DNA of 64,000 nt from CAYYKK01 sp046351395 (GTDB lineage Bacteria; Myxococcota_A; Polyangia; Polyangiales; Polyangiaceae): NCBI GenBank assembly GCA_046351395.1, contig JAXLYP010000013.1:208102-272101 (forward strand), read 5' to 3'. Under the pieces are notes generated by a model, which was not told the DNA's origin, searched no databases, and was given only the letters and a program-made list of their open reading frames with translations. Within the stretch, counting starts at the first letter, position 1. Each line of letters starts with the position of its first letter. The position numbers and the translations under genes were made by a program. This document shows, piece after piece, positions 1-11,401 of this stretch.

Positions 1-933
1 CGCCTGCCTCGGGGCGCCGCGCGCGCGCTCCGCGAGGAGCTCCTCGACGAGCGAGATGAACGCGGGGTGCGTGGACGCCGTCGACGCGCGCGCCATCGCG
101 AGGCCGAGCTCGTCCGCGGTCGCGCGCGCCTCGACGTCGAGATCGTAGAGGACCTCGACGTGATCCGACACGAAGCCGAGGGGCGCGACGACGACCTCGC
201 GCACGCCCTTCGCGTGGAGCGCGCGGAGCTCGTCCCGGATGTCGGGCTCGAGCCAGGGGACGGCGGGCGGACCGCTGCGGCTCTGGTAGGCGAGCGAGCT
301 CGACGCGGCGCCGACGCGCAGCGCGACGAGGCGCGCAGCCTCCGCGAGCTGCGCCGCGTAGTCGCACCCGCTCGCCATGGAGAGGGGGACGCTGTGCGCC
401 GTGAACACGACGTGCGCGCCCGGCCCGACCTCGTCGAGCGCGGCCGACACGTGCGCGGAGACGGCCTCGATCCACCGCGGGTGATCGAAGAACGGCCTTA
501 TTTTGTCGATGACGGGCGCGCCCTCGCCCACGGCGGCGCGCGCGCGGTCGATGTCCTCGAGGTACTGCCGGCAGCCCGAGTACGAGCTGAACGCGCTTGT
601 CGCGAACGCGAGCGCGCGCGTCACTCCGGCGGCCTTCATCTCGGCGACGGTGTCCGCGAGGAACGGCTTCCAGTTCCGGTGCCCGATGTAGATCGGCAAG
701 CGCGTCCCGGACGCGTCGAGCGCGGCTCCGAGGCGCCGCCCGAGGTCTCGCACCTGCTCGTTGAGCGGGCTCTTGCCGCCGAAGTGTCCGTAGTGCTCGG
801 CGACCTCGAGGAGCCGCTCGCGGGGGACGCCGCGGCCGCGCGTCACGTTCTCGAGGAACGGCATCACGTCGTCCGGGCCCTCGGGGCCGCCGAACGAGAG
901 GAGGAGGAGGGCGTCGTACGTGGGGTGTGTCAT
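1..933 (-). CDS. hemH: Ferrochelatase, 3' end cut by window start
   Basis: Inserts iron into a porphyrin in late heme synthesis. The 311 residues visible begin at ATG (complement of 931-933) and run off the window. They show the N-terminal LLSFGGPE motif, FGGKSPLNEQ near residue 51, GHRNWKPF near 84, the catalytic His in TAHSVP (residue 180) and the acidic metal-relay segment SDHVEVLYD (Glu about 260). Spacing of His and Glu matches the monofunctional enzymes of Gram-positive type, and the sequence resembles actinobacterial HemZ/CpfC more than proteobacterial HemH. Whether the substrate is coproporphyrin III or protoporphyrin IX cannot be read from this. It is divergent from the kinase gene at 1103 and no partner heme gene is in view. 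Confidence 0.93.
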   Translation of the reverse strand, partial: MTHPTYDALLLLSFGGPEGPDDVMPFLENVTRGRGVPRERLLEVAEHYGHFGGKSPLNEQVRDLGRRLGAALDASGTRLPIYIGHRNWKPFLADTVAEMKAAGVTRALAFATSAFSSYSGCRQYLEDIDRARAAVGEGAPVIDKIRPFFDHPRWIEAVSAHVSAALDEVGPGAHVVFTAHSVPLSMASGCDYAAQLAEAARLVALRVGAASSSLAYQSRSGPPAVPWLEPDIRDELRALHAKGVREVVVAPLGFVSDHVEVLYDLDVEARATADELGLAMARASTASTHPAFISLVEELLAERARGAPRQA

Positions 934-1053
934 CGGCTATTCGCGGAAGACCGCGACGGGAAGGAGCGCCTGCGGCGCGTCGTGTGCTCTGGCGGGAAGG
1001 GAGGTTCCCCCGCTCTTTGCGTACGTAGCAGGTGCGCGAGGGGCAGGGCAGAC

Positions 1054-1083
1054 TTGGTCTTCGGGGAGCCGCCCTGCTACCTT
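1054..1083 (+). promoter_or_regulatory. Possible promoter of the first kinase gene
   Basis: TTGGTC at 1054-1059 and TACCTT at 1078-1083 are 18 bp apart and lie 20 bp before the GTG start at 1103. The downstream element TGCTACCTTCG closely resembles TGTTACATTCG at about 20247-20257, upstream of the kinase gene at 20320, so both may use the same type of -10 element. This is a motif match only. Confidence 0.3.
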
Positions 1084-1102
1084 CGGAACGGGAAGAGGCA
1101 AC

Positions 1103-2668
<1,566 letters not shown>

Positions 2669-3293
2669 CTCTCCGCTCCCGACCGCGAATCGGCGCCGCC
2701 CTCTGCGAACGACTGTGCGTGGCGTGGCGCTTCTGTCGTGTTTCGGCGTGATGCTCGGCTTGTCGAGCGACGCGCTTGCGAAGGGCAGCAAGCCGATCGC
2801 ACAGGAATGGCTCGAGAAGGGAATCGCGGCCCGCGAGAAGGGGGATTGGAAGGGCGCGTGCGACTTCTTCGGAAAGAGCAACGACGAGTACGCGAGCGTC
2901 GGTGCTCAGCAGCAGCTGGGCGAGTGCAACGACAAGCTCGGCAACTTTGCGTCCTCCTACTCGTCGTACAAAGGCTGTGAAGCCCTCGGCCTGAACAACA
3001 ACGATCCTCGCGCTGCCGAGTGTGGTGACGCAGCGAAAGTCGTCGACGCGAAGGTCTCTCGGCTCAGCCTCAAGGCGCCGAACCCGGTGAAGGGGATGGT
3101 GGTCAAGCGCGACGGAGAGGACATCACTGCGTCGGTGGGAAGCCTCGATATCCGGGTGGATCCTGGCCCCCACAAGATCGAGATCTCCGCTCCGGGCTAC
3201 GTCACCAAGACGATCGACGTGACCATCGGGACCACGCCCGAGAAGAAGGAAGTCGAACTCCCGACGCTCGAAGCAGATCCGAACGCCACCACT

Positions 3294-3329
3294 GGGACGG
3301 GTGGGACGGGCGGGACGGGCGGGACGGGC
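3294..3329 (+). repeat. Four 9-bp tandem repeats inside a coding sequence
   Basis: Four units of GGGACGGG(T/C) encode the Gly-Thr-Gly linker of the TPR/PEGA protein. The length keeps the frame, so copy-number change would only alter linker length by three residues per unit. Confidence 0.9.
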
Positions 3330-3728
3330 GGCGCCGGTGGCGGAGACGCGGGCGGCAAGGGTCCGTCGGGCGTCATGATTGGCGGCCTCGTCGTCGGCGG
3401 CGTCGGCGCGGTGGGCGTCATCCTCGGCGCGGTGATGGGCGGCCTCGCCATCGGCGCCAAGAGCGACGTCGACACCCTGTGCCAGAACCAGGTGTGCTCC
3501 ACGCAAGACGGCAAGGACGCGCTCTCCACCGCGAAGACGGACGCGACCGTCTCGACGGTCGGCTTCATCGCGGGCGGCGCGCTGCTCGCGGGTGGCGCCG
3601 TGATGGTGATCGTGGGCGCGGTGAGCGGCGGAAAGAAGAACCCGGAGAAGGCGTCGACCTCGCTCACCTTCACGCCCGCCGTGAGCCCCGAGTTCACGGG
3701 GGCTCTCTTCGGCGGATCGTTCTGAGGA

Positions 3729-3745
3729 TCAGCGCCCGGCGCTGA
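3729..3745. terminator. Hairpin between convergent genes
   Basis: TCAGCGCC and GGCGCTGA form 8-bp arms around one base, between the stop codons of two convergent genes 23 bp apart. No U-tract is visible, as is common in GC-rich genomes. It could end transcription from both sides. Confidence 0.5.
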
Positions 3746-3748
3746 CGA

Positions 3749-5515
3749 TCACGGCGTCGGGCACCGCACGAGCGGGGTGATCGGCGCGAACTTCGGGGCA
3801 GTGGCGGGGTCGTGGTAGACCGTGACCCCGTCCGCCTTGTACTGCGTGCTCGCGTCGTAATCGACGATGGCTTGATCGAGGATCCCCTTGAACTGCGCGT
3901 AGCTCTGGTTGAGTTTGTTCGCGGCGGTCCCGCTGGTCTCCGCGACGCACGCGACCTTGGGACGGCAGCAGATGTCGAGCGCCTCGCACGCGGAGTTCGG
4001 GGGGGCGATGGCCTGCTCGAGGCCGAGGTCCCCGTAGAGGAGGCGGCCGTCCACGAACACCATCGACACCTCGCGCGGCGTCGCGTCCAGGATCGCGTCG
4101 AACGGCGTCGCCTGATCGCCGACGAACACCGCGATGTCGGCGCGCTTGCCGACGATGAGCGAGCCCACGTACTGGTCGACGTGGAGCGCCTTCGCCGGGT
4201 TGATCGTGGCCATCTCCCAGATCTTCTGCTTGCTCAGCATGTTGCCCCAGCGGTTGTCGTCGACGTAGTCGGCGTACCGCATCTCGTCGAGCATGTTCTG
4301 GCTGCCGCCCATCGACCAGTCGGGCGCGATCGAGACCAGCACGCCGTGCGACATCGCGGCCTGGATGTCCGTGGTCTTGGTCAGATCGGTGCCGTGGCCG
4401 TAGAGGAAGACGTTCGAGCGGGGCGACCAGATGATCTGCATCTGGTTCATCCCCATCGTGATGAAGTCAGCGTCGTTCAGCGCGGTGCCGTGGATGATCG
4501 ACGTCTCCGGCGCGTAGAGGCATCCCGCGGAGGTCGGAGGCGGACCCGGATCGGCGCTGATCGTGAAGAGCTTCATGAACTCGTTGTGCGCGGTGGTGTC
4601 CGTGCCCTCGGCGATGTGGACGACGTAGGCGTCCGTGACGTCGTTCGCGATGTTGAGACACGCGTTGTGCGCCGAGGATTGCGTCGGCGCGAGCGTCGAC
4701 GTCTGGATCTTGTCGGCGGGGAGATCGTTCGACGAGATGTCGATCGTGCGCGAGATCGAGCCGAAGCAGGCGTCCGTGCCCGCGCTCGCCTGAATGGACG
4801 TCGTCCCCGCGACGAGGCCCTTCATCTCGCCGAACTTGTCGAGCTCGCACCCGAGATCGAACCCGGCGCCGATCTCGCCGTTCAGCGTCTGCTTCGCGTC
4901 GACCATCTCGGAGTAGCCCGGCGCGCTGCCCCACTGGTTGTGGTTGCCGTAGGCGTGGAGCATTCCGTTTGGGTCGGTCGGCGGCTGCCAGTCGGTCTCG
5001 TCCATGATGTCGAAGAGGATGTGGTTGTGCGCGTCGATGAGGCCGGGCGAGATCACGCCGTGCGTGTCGATGACCGTCGCTCCCGTCGCCATCGCGCTGC
5101 AGTCCGCGCCCACGCACGCGATCAAGTTGCCGCTGATCAGCACCTCTCCGGAGATCGGCCCGCTGGGCACGAGGACGGTGCCCTTCAAGAGGATCTTCAC
5201 GTTGGACCCGACGGTCTCGACCGTCGGTTCTCCGCCGGAGCAACCGCCGCCCATGCCCGAACCCGTGGAGCTCGACGAGCCGACGGTGACGGCGGTCGTC
5301 GCCATCGTCGCCGCGGTGCTGTTCGGCATGCCGCCCATGCCGCCCATGCCGCCGAAGTTGCCGCTGGTGCTGCTGGCCGTCGAGTGCCCGCCCGTCGTGC
5401 TCGTCGGGAGGGGATGCGATCCGTCTTCCGTCGGGATCGCAGGATCGCACGCGGTGAGCAGCGCGGCGACGCCGGCGCCCTTCAGCAGAGACGAGGAAGC
5501 GAAGGTACGTCGCAT
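3749..5515 (-). CDS. Amidohydrolase-family lipoprotein
   Basis: 588 residues. It begins with a lipoprotein signal (lipobox LLTAC), then a Ser/Thr/Gly/Met-rich linker to about residue 110. The rest is a metal-dependent amidohydrolase: the small beta-domain strand is followed by GLIDAHNHILFD, holding the first metal-binding His-x-His, then later His residues in HIAEGTD and IIHGTAL, the Asp in SIAPDWSMG, and a C-terminal KRADIAVFVGD strand typical of imidazolonepropionase/cytosinase-like enzymes. The substrate cannot be named. It lies 16 bp downstream of another lipoprotein gene on the same strand, so the two are probably one operon. Confidence 0.87.
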   Translation of the reverse strand: MRRTFASSSLLKGAGVAALLTACDPAIPTEDGSHPLPTSTTGGHSTASSTSGNFGGMGGMGGMPNSTAATMATTAVTVGSSSSTGSGMGGGCSGGEPTVETVGSNVKILLKGTVLVPSGPISGEVLISGNLIACVGADCSAMATGATVIDTHGVISPGLIDAHNHILFDIMDETDWQPPTDPNGMLHAYGNHNQWGSAPGYSEMVDAKQTLNGEIGAGFDLGCELDKFGEMKGLVAGTTSIQASAGTDACFGSISRTIDISSNDLPADKIQTSTLAPTQSSAHNACLNIANDVTDAYVVHIAEGTDTTAHNEFMKLFTISADPGPPPTSAGCLYAPETSIIHGTALNDADFITMGMNQMQIIWSPRSNVFLYGHGTDLTKTTDIQAAMSHGVLVSIAPDWSMGGSQNMLDEMRYADYVDDNRWGNMLSKQKIWEMATINPAKALHVDQYVGSLIVGKRADIAVFVGDQATPFDAILDATPREVSMVFVDGRLLYGDLGLEQAIAPPNSACEALDICCRPKVACVAETSGTAANKLNQSYAQFKGILDQAIVDYDASTQYKADGVTVYHDPATAPKFAPITPLVRCPTP

Positions 5516-5531
5516 CCTCGGGAGCCTATCA

Positions 5532-6683
5532 TCAGCTCGGATCGTCGAGCGGCGTGATCGGTCCGGCGAGCGTCGCCGCGAAGTCCGCGGCGCCGAAAGG
5601 CGCGCGCGTCAGCACGACGTTGCCACCCGCAAACGAGACGTCCACGCGGAACGCTCCGGCACTCGTCGCCGCGAGCACGTGATCGCCGAGAACCGCGATA
5701 TCCCGGGAAATCGAGCGATCGTCGACGCGGAGCTCGCCCGGTAGGTCCACCCACGCGGTGCGCAGCGCGCTGACGCCCTCCTCCGACCACCACCACGAGA
5801 CCACGAGCCGGGTCGGGCGAACGGCCAGCGACACGAGCACCGCCGCGTCCTCCGCGTCGGGGCGAGGGATGAACGCGTGCGTCGCGACGGACAAGCCTTC
5901 GCCGAGCGCGCCGGTCGACTCGAACTCGCCATCGGCGCCGAGCGCCCGATACCCGATCTCGCCGTCCTTCACGCCGACGGCGATCTCGCGCCCGTCCGGC
6001 AGCATGACGAGGCGTGGGTTCACGAGCCCCAAGTCGGTGAGCGACGAGCGGCTCTCCGCACCCCAGCCGCCCGCGCCGACTCCGACGGCGACGCGCGCCC
6101 ACGTGTCGTCCTCGGGGAGGTTCGCGAGGCTGATCACCTCTGCGCGCTCGGGTCCCTCGACGATCGCGACGGAGCTCGGCCTCGGGCTCGGTACGCTGCC
6201 CGCGCCCTTGCCGGTCCTCAGGAACACCTTCCAGCGCGCGCCGATGTTCTCTTCGAACAAGACCGTCCCCAGGGCGGTCGTGGCGAGGCGCGCGGTCCCT
6301 TCGACCTTCTTGAACTTCGCGCTCGTGAGGAACTGCTGTCGATCCGCGCTCAGCTCGTACCGCCAGAGCTCCCCACCTTCGTCCACCGCGGACGCCTCGA
6401 ACGTCGTGAGGACACGATCGATCGGGTCGTAGGTCGCGTCGACCTCGCCGCCGAGGCCCGCGGACGGCGTGCGCGCGAGCTCCTGGCCTTCGACGTCGGT
6501 GAGGACCCACGAACCATCTCGGGTGGCAAAGGCGATCGGCACGACGGACTCCGTGGGCTCGAGGCGGGGGTGGAGCTGCGCCGGCCGCTCGGTGGCCGGC
6601 GGATCATCGATGCCTTCTACGTGCCCGTAGGCGCACCCAGCAAGAACGAACGAAGCGAGCCCGGCGACGAGGAGCTTGTACAT
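5532..6683 (-). CDS. Lipoprotein of unknown function
   Basis: 383 residues with a clear lipoprotein signal (LLVAGLASFVLAGC). The rest is rich in short beta-strand-like segments such as DGSWVLTDVEGQELART and lacks a catalytic motif I recognise; a beta-propeller-like fold is possible. It is upstream of, and probably co-transcribed with, the amidohydrolase lipoprotein. Function unknown. Confidence 0.8.
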   Translation of the reverse strand: MYKLLVAGLASFVLAGCAYGHVEGIDDPPATERPAQLHPRLEPTESVVPIAFATRDGSWVLTDVEGQELARTPSAGLGGEVDATYDPIDRVLTTFEASAVDEGGELWRYELSADRQQFLTSAKFKKVEGTARLATTALGTVLFEENIGARWKVFLRTGKGAGSVPSPRPSSVAIVEGPERAEVISLANLPEDDTWARVAVGVGAGGWGAESRSSLTDLGLVNPRLVMLPDGREIAVGVKDGEIGYRALGADGEFESTGALGEGLSVATHAFIPRPDAEDAAVLVSLAVRPTRLVVSWWWSEEGVSALRTAWVDLPGELRVDDRSISRDIAVLGDHVLAATSAGAFRVDVSFAGGNVVLTRAPFGAADFAATLAGPITPLDDPS

Positions 6684-6749
6684 GCTCCTTCATCGACACG
6701 ACCTCGCTCCAGTTGCCCCCCGCGAGAAAGAAAACTCTCTCCGCCTCGA

Positions 6750-7634
6750 CTAGCCTGCGGCGCGCTTCTGCCCACGCTTCGGCGCGGCCTTCGCCATGGG
6801 CTTCGCTTCGGCCTCGGGCGCGGCGGCCGCCGGCGCGGGCGCGGGCGCCTCTTTCTTCGCGGGCGGGCCCTTCCCGAGGGACATCTTGAGCGCCTCGAAG
6901 AGGTCGATGATCTGCGCCTGCGGCGCCTCGGGCGCGATCGTGAGCTCCTGGCCCGCGGCCTTCTGATCGACGGCCGCCATGACGCGGTCGCGGTACTCGT
7001 CGTGGTACTGCTCCGGGTTGAACTTCTCCGTCGACAGCTGCTCGATGAGCTTGTCCGCGAGGTCGGCCTCGACGGCCTTGAACTCGATGTCCCCGGGGCG
7101 GTCCACGTCGTCGAAGCTCCGGACCTCGTCCGCGTAGTAGACCTGGTGCACGACGAGCCCGCCCTGGTACGGGCGGATGAGGACGAGGTTCTCTTTCCCG
7201 CGCGACCCGAAGCGCCCGACCGCGATGCGGTTCATGCGCGTCATCGCGTCCGCGAGGAGTTTGTAGGCGCGGTCGCCGCCCTTGTCGGGGCCGATGTACT
7301 GCGTCTTCTCGATGTAGATGAAGTCCACGGTGTCCGCGGGGACGAACTCCACGATGTCGATCCGGTCCGTCCGCTCCGCCTCGAGGGATTTGAGCTCCTC
7401 CTCCGTGAACTGGACGTACTTGTCCTTCTGGTACTCGTACCCCTTCACGATGTCCGTGCGCTGCACCACCTCGTTGTCGAGGGGGCAGATCAGCTGCTGC
7501 TTGATGCGGGATCCGCACTTTTTGTGCAGCTGGTTGAACGACACCGACTGGGGGGACGTCGCGGTGTAGACCTTGAAGGGGATGGAGACGAGCCCGAACG
7601 AGATCGTCCCGGAACCGGATGCGCGAGCTGCCAT
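6750..7634 (-). CDS. ku: Ku protein, DNA end-binding for NHEJ
   Basis: 294 residues. Bacterial Ku homodimers encircle DNA ends and recruit LigD for non-homologous end joining. The N-terminus SGTISFGLVSIPFKVYTAT and the following KCGSRIKQQLICP segment are the Ku beta-barrel signature. The core ends near residue 250 and an Ala/Pro/Lys-rich tail follows, which in other Ku proteins contacts DNA or LigD. The start agrees with the family N-terminus. The gene is divergent from ligD with only 25 bp between the start codons. Confidence 0.97.
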   Translation of the reverse strand: MAARASGSGTISFGLVSIPFKVYTATSPQSVSFNQLHKKCGSRIKQQLICPLDNEVVQRTDIVKGYEYQKDKYVQFTEEELKSLEAERTDRIDIVEFVPADTVDFIYIEKTQYIGPDKGGDRAYKLLADAMTRMNRIAVGRFGSRGKENLVLIRPYQGGLVVHQVYYADEVRSFDDVDRPGDIEFKAVEADLADKLIEQLSTEKFNPEQYHDEYRDRVMAAVDQKAAGQELTIAPEAPQAQIIDLFEALKMSLGKGPPAKKEAPAPAPAAAAPEAEAKPMAKAAPKRGQKRAAG

Positions 7635-7659
7635 GGGACCCGTAAAGTAAACGGCCCCG

Positions 7660-10275
7660 ATGAAGCTGTCGACCTACCGGCAGAAACGTGATCTGTCCAA
7701 GACCAACGAGCCCGTCGGCGACGAGGCTGGACTCGCGGCAGGGCGCGGCGGCTCCACGTTCAAGGGCGCGTTCGTCGTGCACCAGCACGACGCGACGAAC
7801 ATGCATTTCGACCTGCGCCTCGAGGTCGGCGGGGTGCTCTCGAGCTTCGCGTGCCCGAAGGGGATCTCCCTCGATCCGGACGAGAAGCTCCTCGCGATCA
7901 ACACGGAGGATCACCCCATCGAGTACCTCGACTTCGAGGCGGTGATCCCCGAAGGGACCTACGGCGCGGGGCCGATGATCGCGTGGGACTCGGGGCTCGT
8001 TCGCTACCTCGACATGAGCGCGGAGGAGGGCCTCCGCACGGGCAAGCTGCACATCCAGCTCGAAGGGAAGAAGCTCGCGGGGCGCTTCGGTCTGGTGCGG
8101 CTCAAGCCTCGTTGGCCGGGCGCACGCCCGGATCGGCCGATGGGATCGGGCAAGGAGTGGCTCCTCTTCAAGAAGCAGGACGCGTTCGCCGCGAAGGGGC
8201 GATCGCTCATGACGGAGCTGCCGCGGAGCGTGCTCAGCGGGCTCACGGTGACGGAGCTCCTCGAGTCCGCGGAGCTCTCGCGATCGCTCGTCGCGGACGC
8301 CGCGAAGGTCGGCGCGAAGGCGTCGAAGCTCGACGGGCGGACGCTCTCGCCGATGCTCTGCACGCTCGCCGAGATCCCGACCGGTCCCGGGTACCTCTAC
8401 GAGCTCAAGCTGGATGGGGTGCGCATCGTCGCCACGAAGGACGAGCGGGGCGTGGACCTCCGGTACCGGAGCGGGCGGAGCGCGGTGAACGCGTACCCCG
8501 AGGTCGTGCGCGCGCTCGCGGCGCTCCCCGTGGAGCGCGTCGTCCTGGACGGCGAGATCATCGCGTTCGACGAGCGCGGGCGGCCCGACTTCGAGCGCCT
8601 CTCGCGGCGGATCCAGGGCGATCGAAAGGTCGATCTGCGCGAGGCGCTCGTCGAGGTCCCGGTCTACTTCATGGTGTTCGACATGCTGCGCGTGGGCGAC
8701 GTGGAGCTCGTGAAGGTGCCCCTCGTGAAGCGCAAGGCGCTGCTCGCGAAGCTCGTGCGCGGGCAGGGGATCGTGCGCGTGCTCGATCACCTCGAGGAGG
8801 GGGGAGAGGCCCTCTTCGACTTCTGCCGGCAGAACGGGCTCGAGGGCGTCGTGTCGAAGCGCGCGGATGCGATCTACACGCCCGGGCCGTCGCGCACGCG
8901 CGACTGGATCAAGACGAAATGCGAGCGCGAAGCGACGTTCGTCGTCATCGGGCACACGCGCGGCGAGAACTCGCGGCACCGGCTCGGAGCGCTCGATCTC
9001 GGCAGCTACGAGGGGGACGTGTTGAAGGTCCGCGGGCGCGTCGGCTCCGGCCTCACGGACGAGATCATCGACGACCTGCTCGCGCGCCTCGACACGATCG
9101 TCTCGAAGAAGCCCGTCGCCGAGGGGACGTACGAGCACGCGCCGCGCGGCCGGACGCACGTGCTGCCCGAGATCGTCGTGCGTGTCCGCTACCTCGAGTG
9201 GAGCGACGACGGGAACCTCCGCTTCCCCGTGTTCCTCGGGCTCGAACACGACGCGGATCCGAAGAGCTGCACGACGGGCCCCCATGAGGTGGACGCGGCG
9301 CTCACCAAGGGCCCCGCCTCGACCGCATCGCCGGCCGCGGCGCCCATCCCCGAGACCATCGAGGTGCGCGTCACGAACCGACAGAAGATCTTCTGGCCAG
9401 AGGAGGGTTACACGAAGGGGGAGCTCGTCGACTACTACGACGCGATCTCGCCTGTTTTGCTGCCGATCCTGAAGGATCGCCCCGTCATGTTGGTGCGCTA
9501 CCCGGACGGGATCGCGGGGAAGAACTTCTACCAGTGGAACGTCCCGCACGGCTGCCCGCCGTGGGTGAAGTCCGTCGTGCTCGGCAAGCACGTGCGGAGC
9601 CCGGAGGGGGACGACGCGCACAAGAAGAACGTGTTCCTCATCGACCGGAAGGAGGCGCTCCTCTACGTCGCGAACCTCGCGTGCATCCCGATCCACATCC
9701 TCGGCTCCCGCGTCGGCTCGAGCGAGAGCGCGGACTTCCTCACGATCGATTTCGACGTGAACCTCTCGTCGCTGCGTGAGGCGATCACGCTCGCCGAGAC
9801 GCTCAAGGAGATCCTCGACGACGTCGGTCTCGTGGGGTTCCCGAAGACGAGCGGTCAGTCGGGGCTGCACGTGTTCGTGCCCCTCGGCGCCGGCGTCTCG
9901 CCCGAGGCGTCGCGCATGATGGCGGATCTGCTCGGGCGGCTGATCGTGGAGCGGCATCCCACGACGGCGACGATGGAGCGCTCTGTCCCGAGGCGGGGCC
10001 AGCGCGTCTACGTCGACACGGGGCAGACGGGGCCGTCGCGCACGATCGTCGCGCCGTACTCGGTCCGCGCGACGAAGGGAGGTCGAGTGTCCGCGCCCCT
10101 GCGCTGGAGCGAGGTGACGCGCGAGCTCGACCCGGGGGCGTTCACGATCAAGACGATGCTCGACCGCGTCGAGAAGGTCGGCGATCCGATGGCGAAGCTG
10201 CTCGCGACGCCCGTGGATCTCGCCGCGGTGATGGGCAAGCTCGCCGAGCGGATGCCGCCTCCGTCGAAGCGCTGA
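7660..10275 (+). CDS. ligD: Multifunctional NHEJ DNA ligase LigD
   Basis: 871 residues in the order phosphoesterase, ligase, polymerase, as in Pseudomonas LigD. The N-terminal 3'-phosphoesterase (about 30-190) has FVVHQHDATNMHFDLRLE. The ATP-dependent ligase has motif I KLDGVR with nucleotidyl Lys near residue 249, then LDGEIIAFD and EGVVSKRAD. The C-terminal primase-polymerase (about 570-860) has NRQKIFWPEEGYTKGELVDYY and the metal-binding DFLTIDFDVN. With Ku it makes a complete minimal end-joining system. ATG at 7660 matches the family N-terminus (YRQKRDLSKT). The stop is 2 bp from a convergent gene. Confidence 0.97.
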   Translation: MKLSTYRQKRDLSKTNEPVGDEAGLAAGRGGSTFKGAFVVHQHDATNMHFDLRLEVGGVLSSFACPKGISLDPDEKLLAINTEDHPIEYLDFEAVIPEGTYGAGPMIAWDSGLVRYLDMSAEEGLRTGKLHIQLEGKKLAGRFGLVRLKPRWPGARPDRPMGSGKEWLLFKKQDAFAAKGRSLMTELPRSVLSGLTVTELLESAELSRSLVADAAKVGAKASKLDGRTLSPMLCTLAEIPTGPGYLYELKLDGVRIVATKDERGVDLRYRSGRSAVNAYPEVVRALAALPVERVVLDGEIIAFDERGRPDFERLSRRIQGDRKVDLREALVEVPVYFMVFDMLRVGDVELVKVPLVKRKALLAKLVRGQGIVRVLDHLEEGGEALFDFCRQNGLEGVVSKRADAIYTPGPSRTRDWIKTKCEREATFVVIGHTRGENSRHRLGALDLGSYEGDVLKVRGRVGSGLTDEIIDDLLARLDTIVSKKPVAEGTYEHAPRGRTHVLPEIVVRVRYLEWSDDGNLRFPVFLGLEHDADPKSCTTGPHEVDAALTKGPASTASPAAAPIPETIEVRVTNRQKIFWPEEGYTKGELVDYYDAISPVLLPILKDRPVMLVRYPDGIAGKNFYQWNVPHGCPPWVKSVVLGKHVRSPEGDDAHKKNVFLIDRKEALLYVANLACIPIHILGSRVGSSESADFLTIDFDVNLSSLREAITLAETLKEILDDVGLVGFPKTSGQSGLHVFVPLGAGVSPEASRMMADLLGRLIVERHPTTATMERSVPRRGQRVYVDTGQTGPSRTIVAPYSVRATKGGRVSAPLRWSEVTRELDPGAFTIKTMLDRVEKVGDPMAKLLATPVDLAAVMGKLAERMPPPSKR

Positions 10276-10277
10276 CG

Positions 10278-11336
10278 CTACTGCGAGAGGCGCCAGACCG
10301 AGGACCACACGTGGCTGAGGACGTAGATCTCGCCTCGGTCGGCGAGGACCTCGTACCCCTCCTCGGGCGACGGCAGCGCGAGCGGCTCGCCTCCCGACTT
10401 GGGGAGACGGTAGAGGGTCCACTTCTCGAGGCTCGGGTCCATGAGGGTGAAGTACACACGCTGCGCGTCCACGCGGACGTCACAGGCATCGTTGAGGTGT
10501 CCCGCGATTTCGAGGAGCTTGGATTCCTGCGCGCCCAAGCGAAGGACGGTGGTGGTCCGGTTCGCGCTGGAGACCGCGATCGCGCCGTCTCCGTCCGCGA
10601 CGATCGCGCCGTGCCACTCCGCCCCGGGGGGACTCGGAAGCGTCGTCTCGCCCAGCACGTGTCCGTCGCGCGCCGAGAGGTGGAACACCTTCGGCGTGGG
10701 CGACCCGGTCATGACCCACAGGCTGTCCGAGGTGGAGGCGAGCCACTGCGCACCGTACGACGGGGTGGCCCCGCGCAAGGTCGCGAGCTTGGTCCGCTTG
10801 CCGTCGAAGCGGATACGGAAGACGTCCTCCGCTTCTTGGACGTAGAGCCCCGAGGCGTCCGCGGCGAGGGTTCCGACGCCAGCGGCGTCGGTGGGCGTCG
10901 TCGTCACGGCGCCGGTCGCCAGGGTGATCTTGAGGATCTCCGAGCCCTTCCAAACGTAGAGCGCGCCGTCGTGCACCGGGTAGTTGTTCGCGATGATCAA
11001 GTCTCCGGGCAGGCCCTGCGCGACGACCGTCGGCTTCCCCCCGGCGATGGGCACCGAGACGAGCTCCGCGCTATTGGGATCGCCCGGTCGAAAGAAGTAG
11101 AGCTTGTCCCCGCTCGCCACGAGGTTCGTCGCCGGCATTCCCTCGTCGCTTTGCCAGAGGGGTTCGAGCTTGGGCACGCGACTCGGCGGCGCTGCCGTGC
11201 CCTGCGCGGCGGCGGCCGACGCGGAGGCGGAGGGCGCGGTGACCGTGGGCTCCTCTCCGCGCGGCGGCGAGCTGCCGCAAGCGATCGTGATCGGCGCGAA
11301 GAGGACGAGCAGCGCGAGGGGTGGTCGGCGACGCAT
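10278..11336 (-). CDS. Lipoprotein, probable beta-propeller
   Basis: 352 residues with a lipoprotein signal (FAPITIACGS), an Ala/Ser/Pro linker, then repeated blade-like strands such as ASGDKLYFFRPGD, VHDGALYVWKGSE, TSDSLWVMTGS and VDAQRVYFTLMD. These spaced hydrophobic strands suggest a six- or seven-bladed propeller. No catalytic motif is seen. It is convergent with ligD with a 2-bp gap, so the two transcripts must overlap. Function unknown. Confidence 0.8.
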   Translation of the reverse strand: MRRRPPLALLVLFAPITIACGSSPPRGEEPTVTAPSASASAAAAQGTAAPPSRVPKLEPLWQSDEGMPATNLVASGDKLYFFRPGDPNSAELVSVPIAGGKPTVVAQGLPGDLIIANNYPVHDGALYVWKGSEILKITLATGAVTTTPTDAAGVGTLAADASGLYVQEAEDVFRIRFDGKRTKLATLRGATPSYGAQWLASTSDSLWVMTGSPTPKVFHLSARDGHVLGETTLPSPPGAEWHGAIVADGDGAIAVSSANRTTTVLRLGAQESKLLEIAGHLNDACDVRVDAQRVYFTLMDPSLEKWTLYRLPKSGGEPLALPSPEEGYEVLADRGEIYVLSHVWSSVWRLSQ

Positions 11337-11401
11337 CGCGACCGAGGATAGCGCCGCCGTGCGCCACCCCAGTGGTAAGTTGGCTCCGCGAGGTGCGGGA
11401 C

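Noticed and set aside
6604..10422. Long minus-strand frame opposite ligD
   Set aside because: Its first part is antisense to LigD with no motif and it overlaps the clear Ku gene in another frame.
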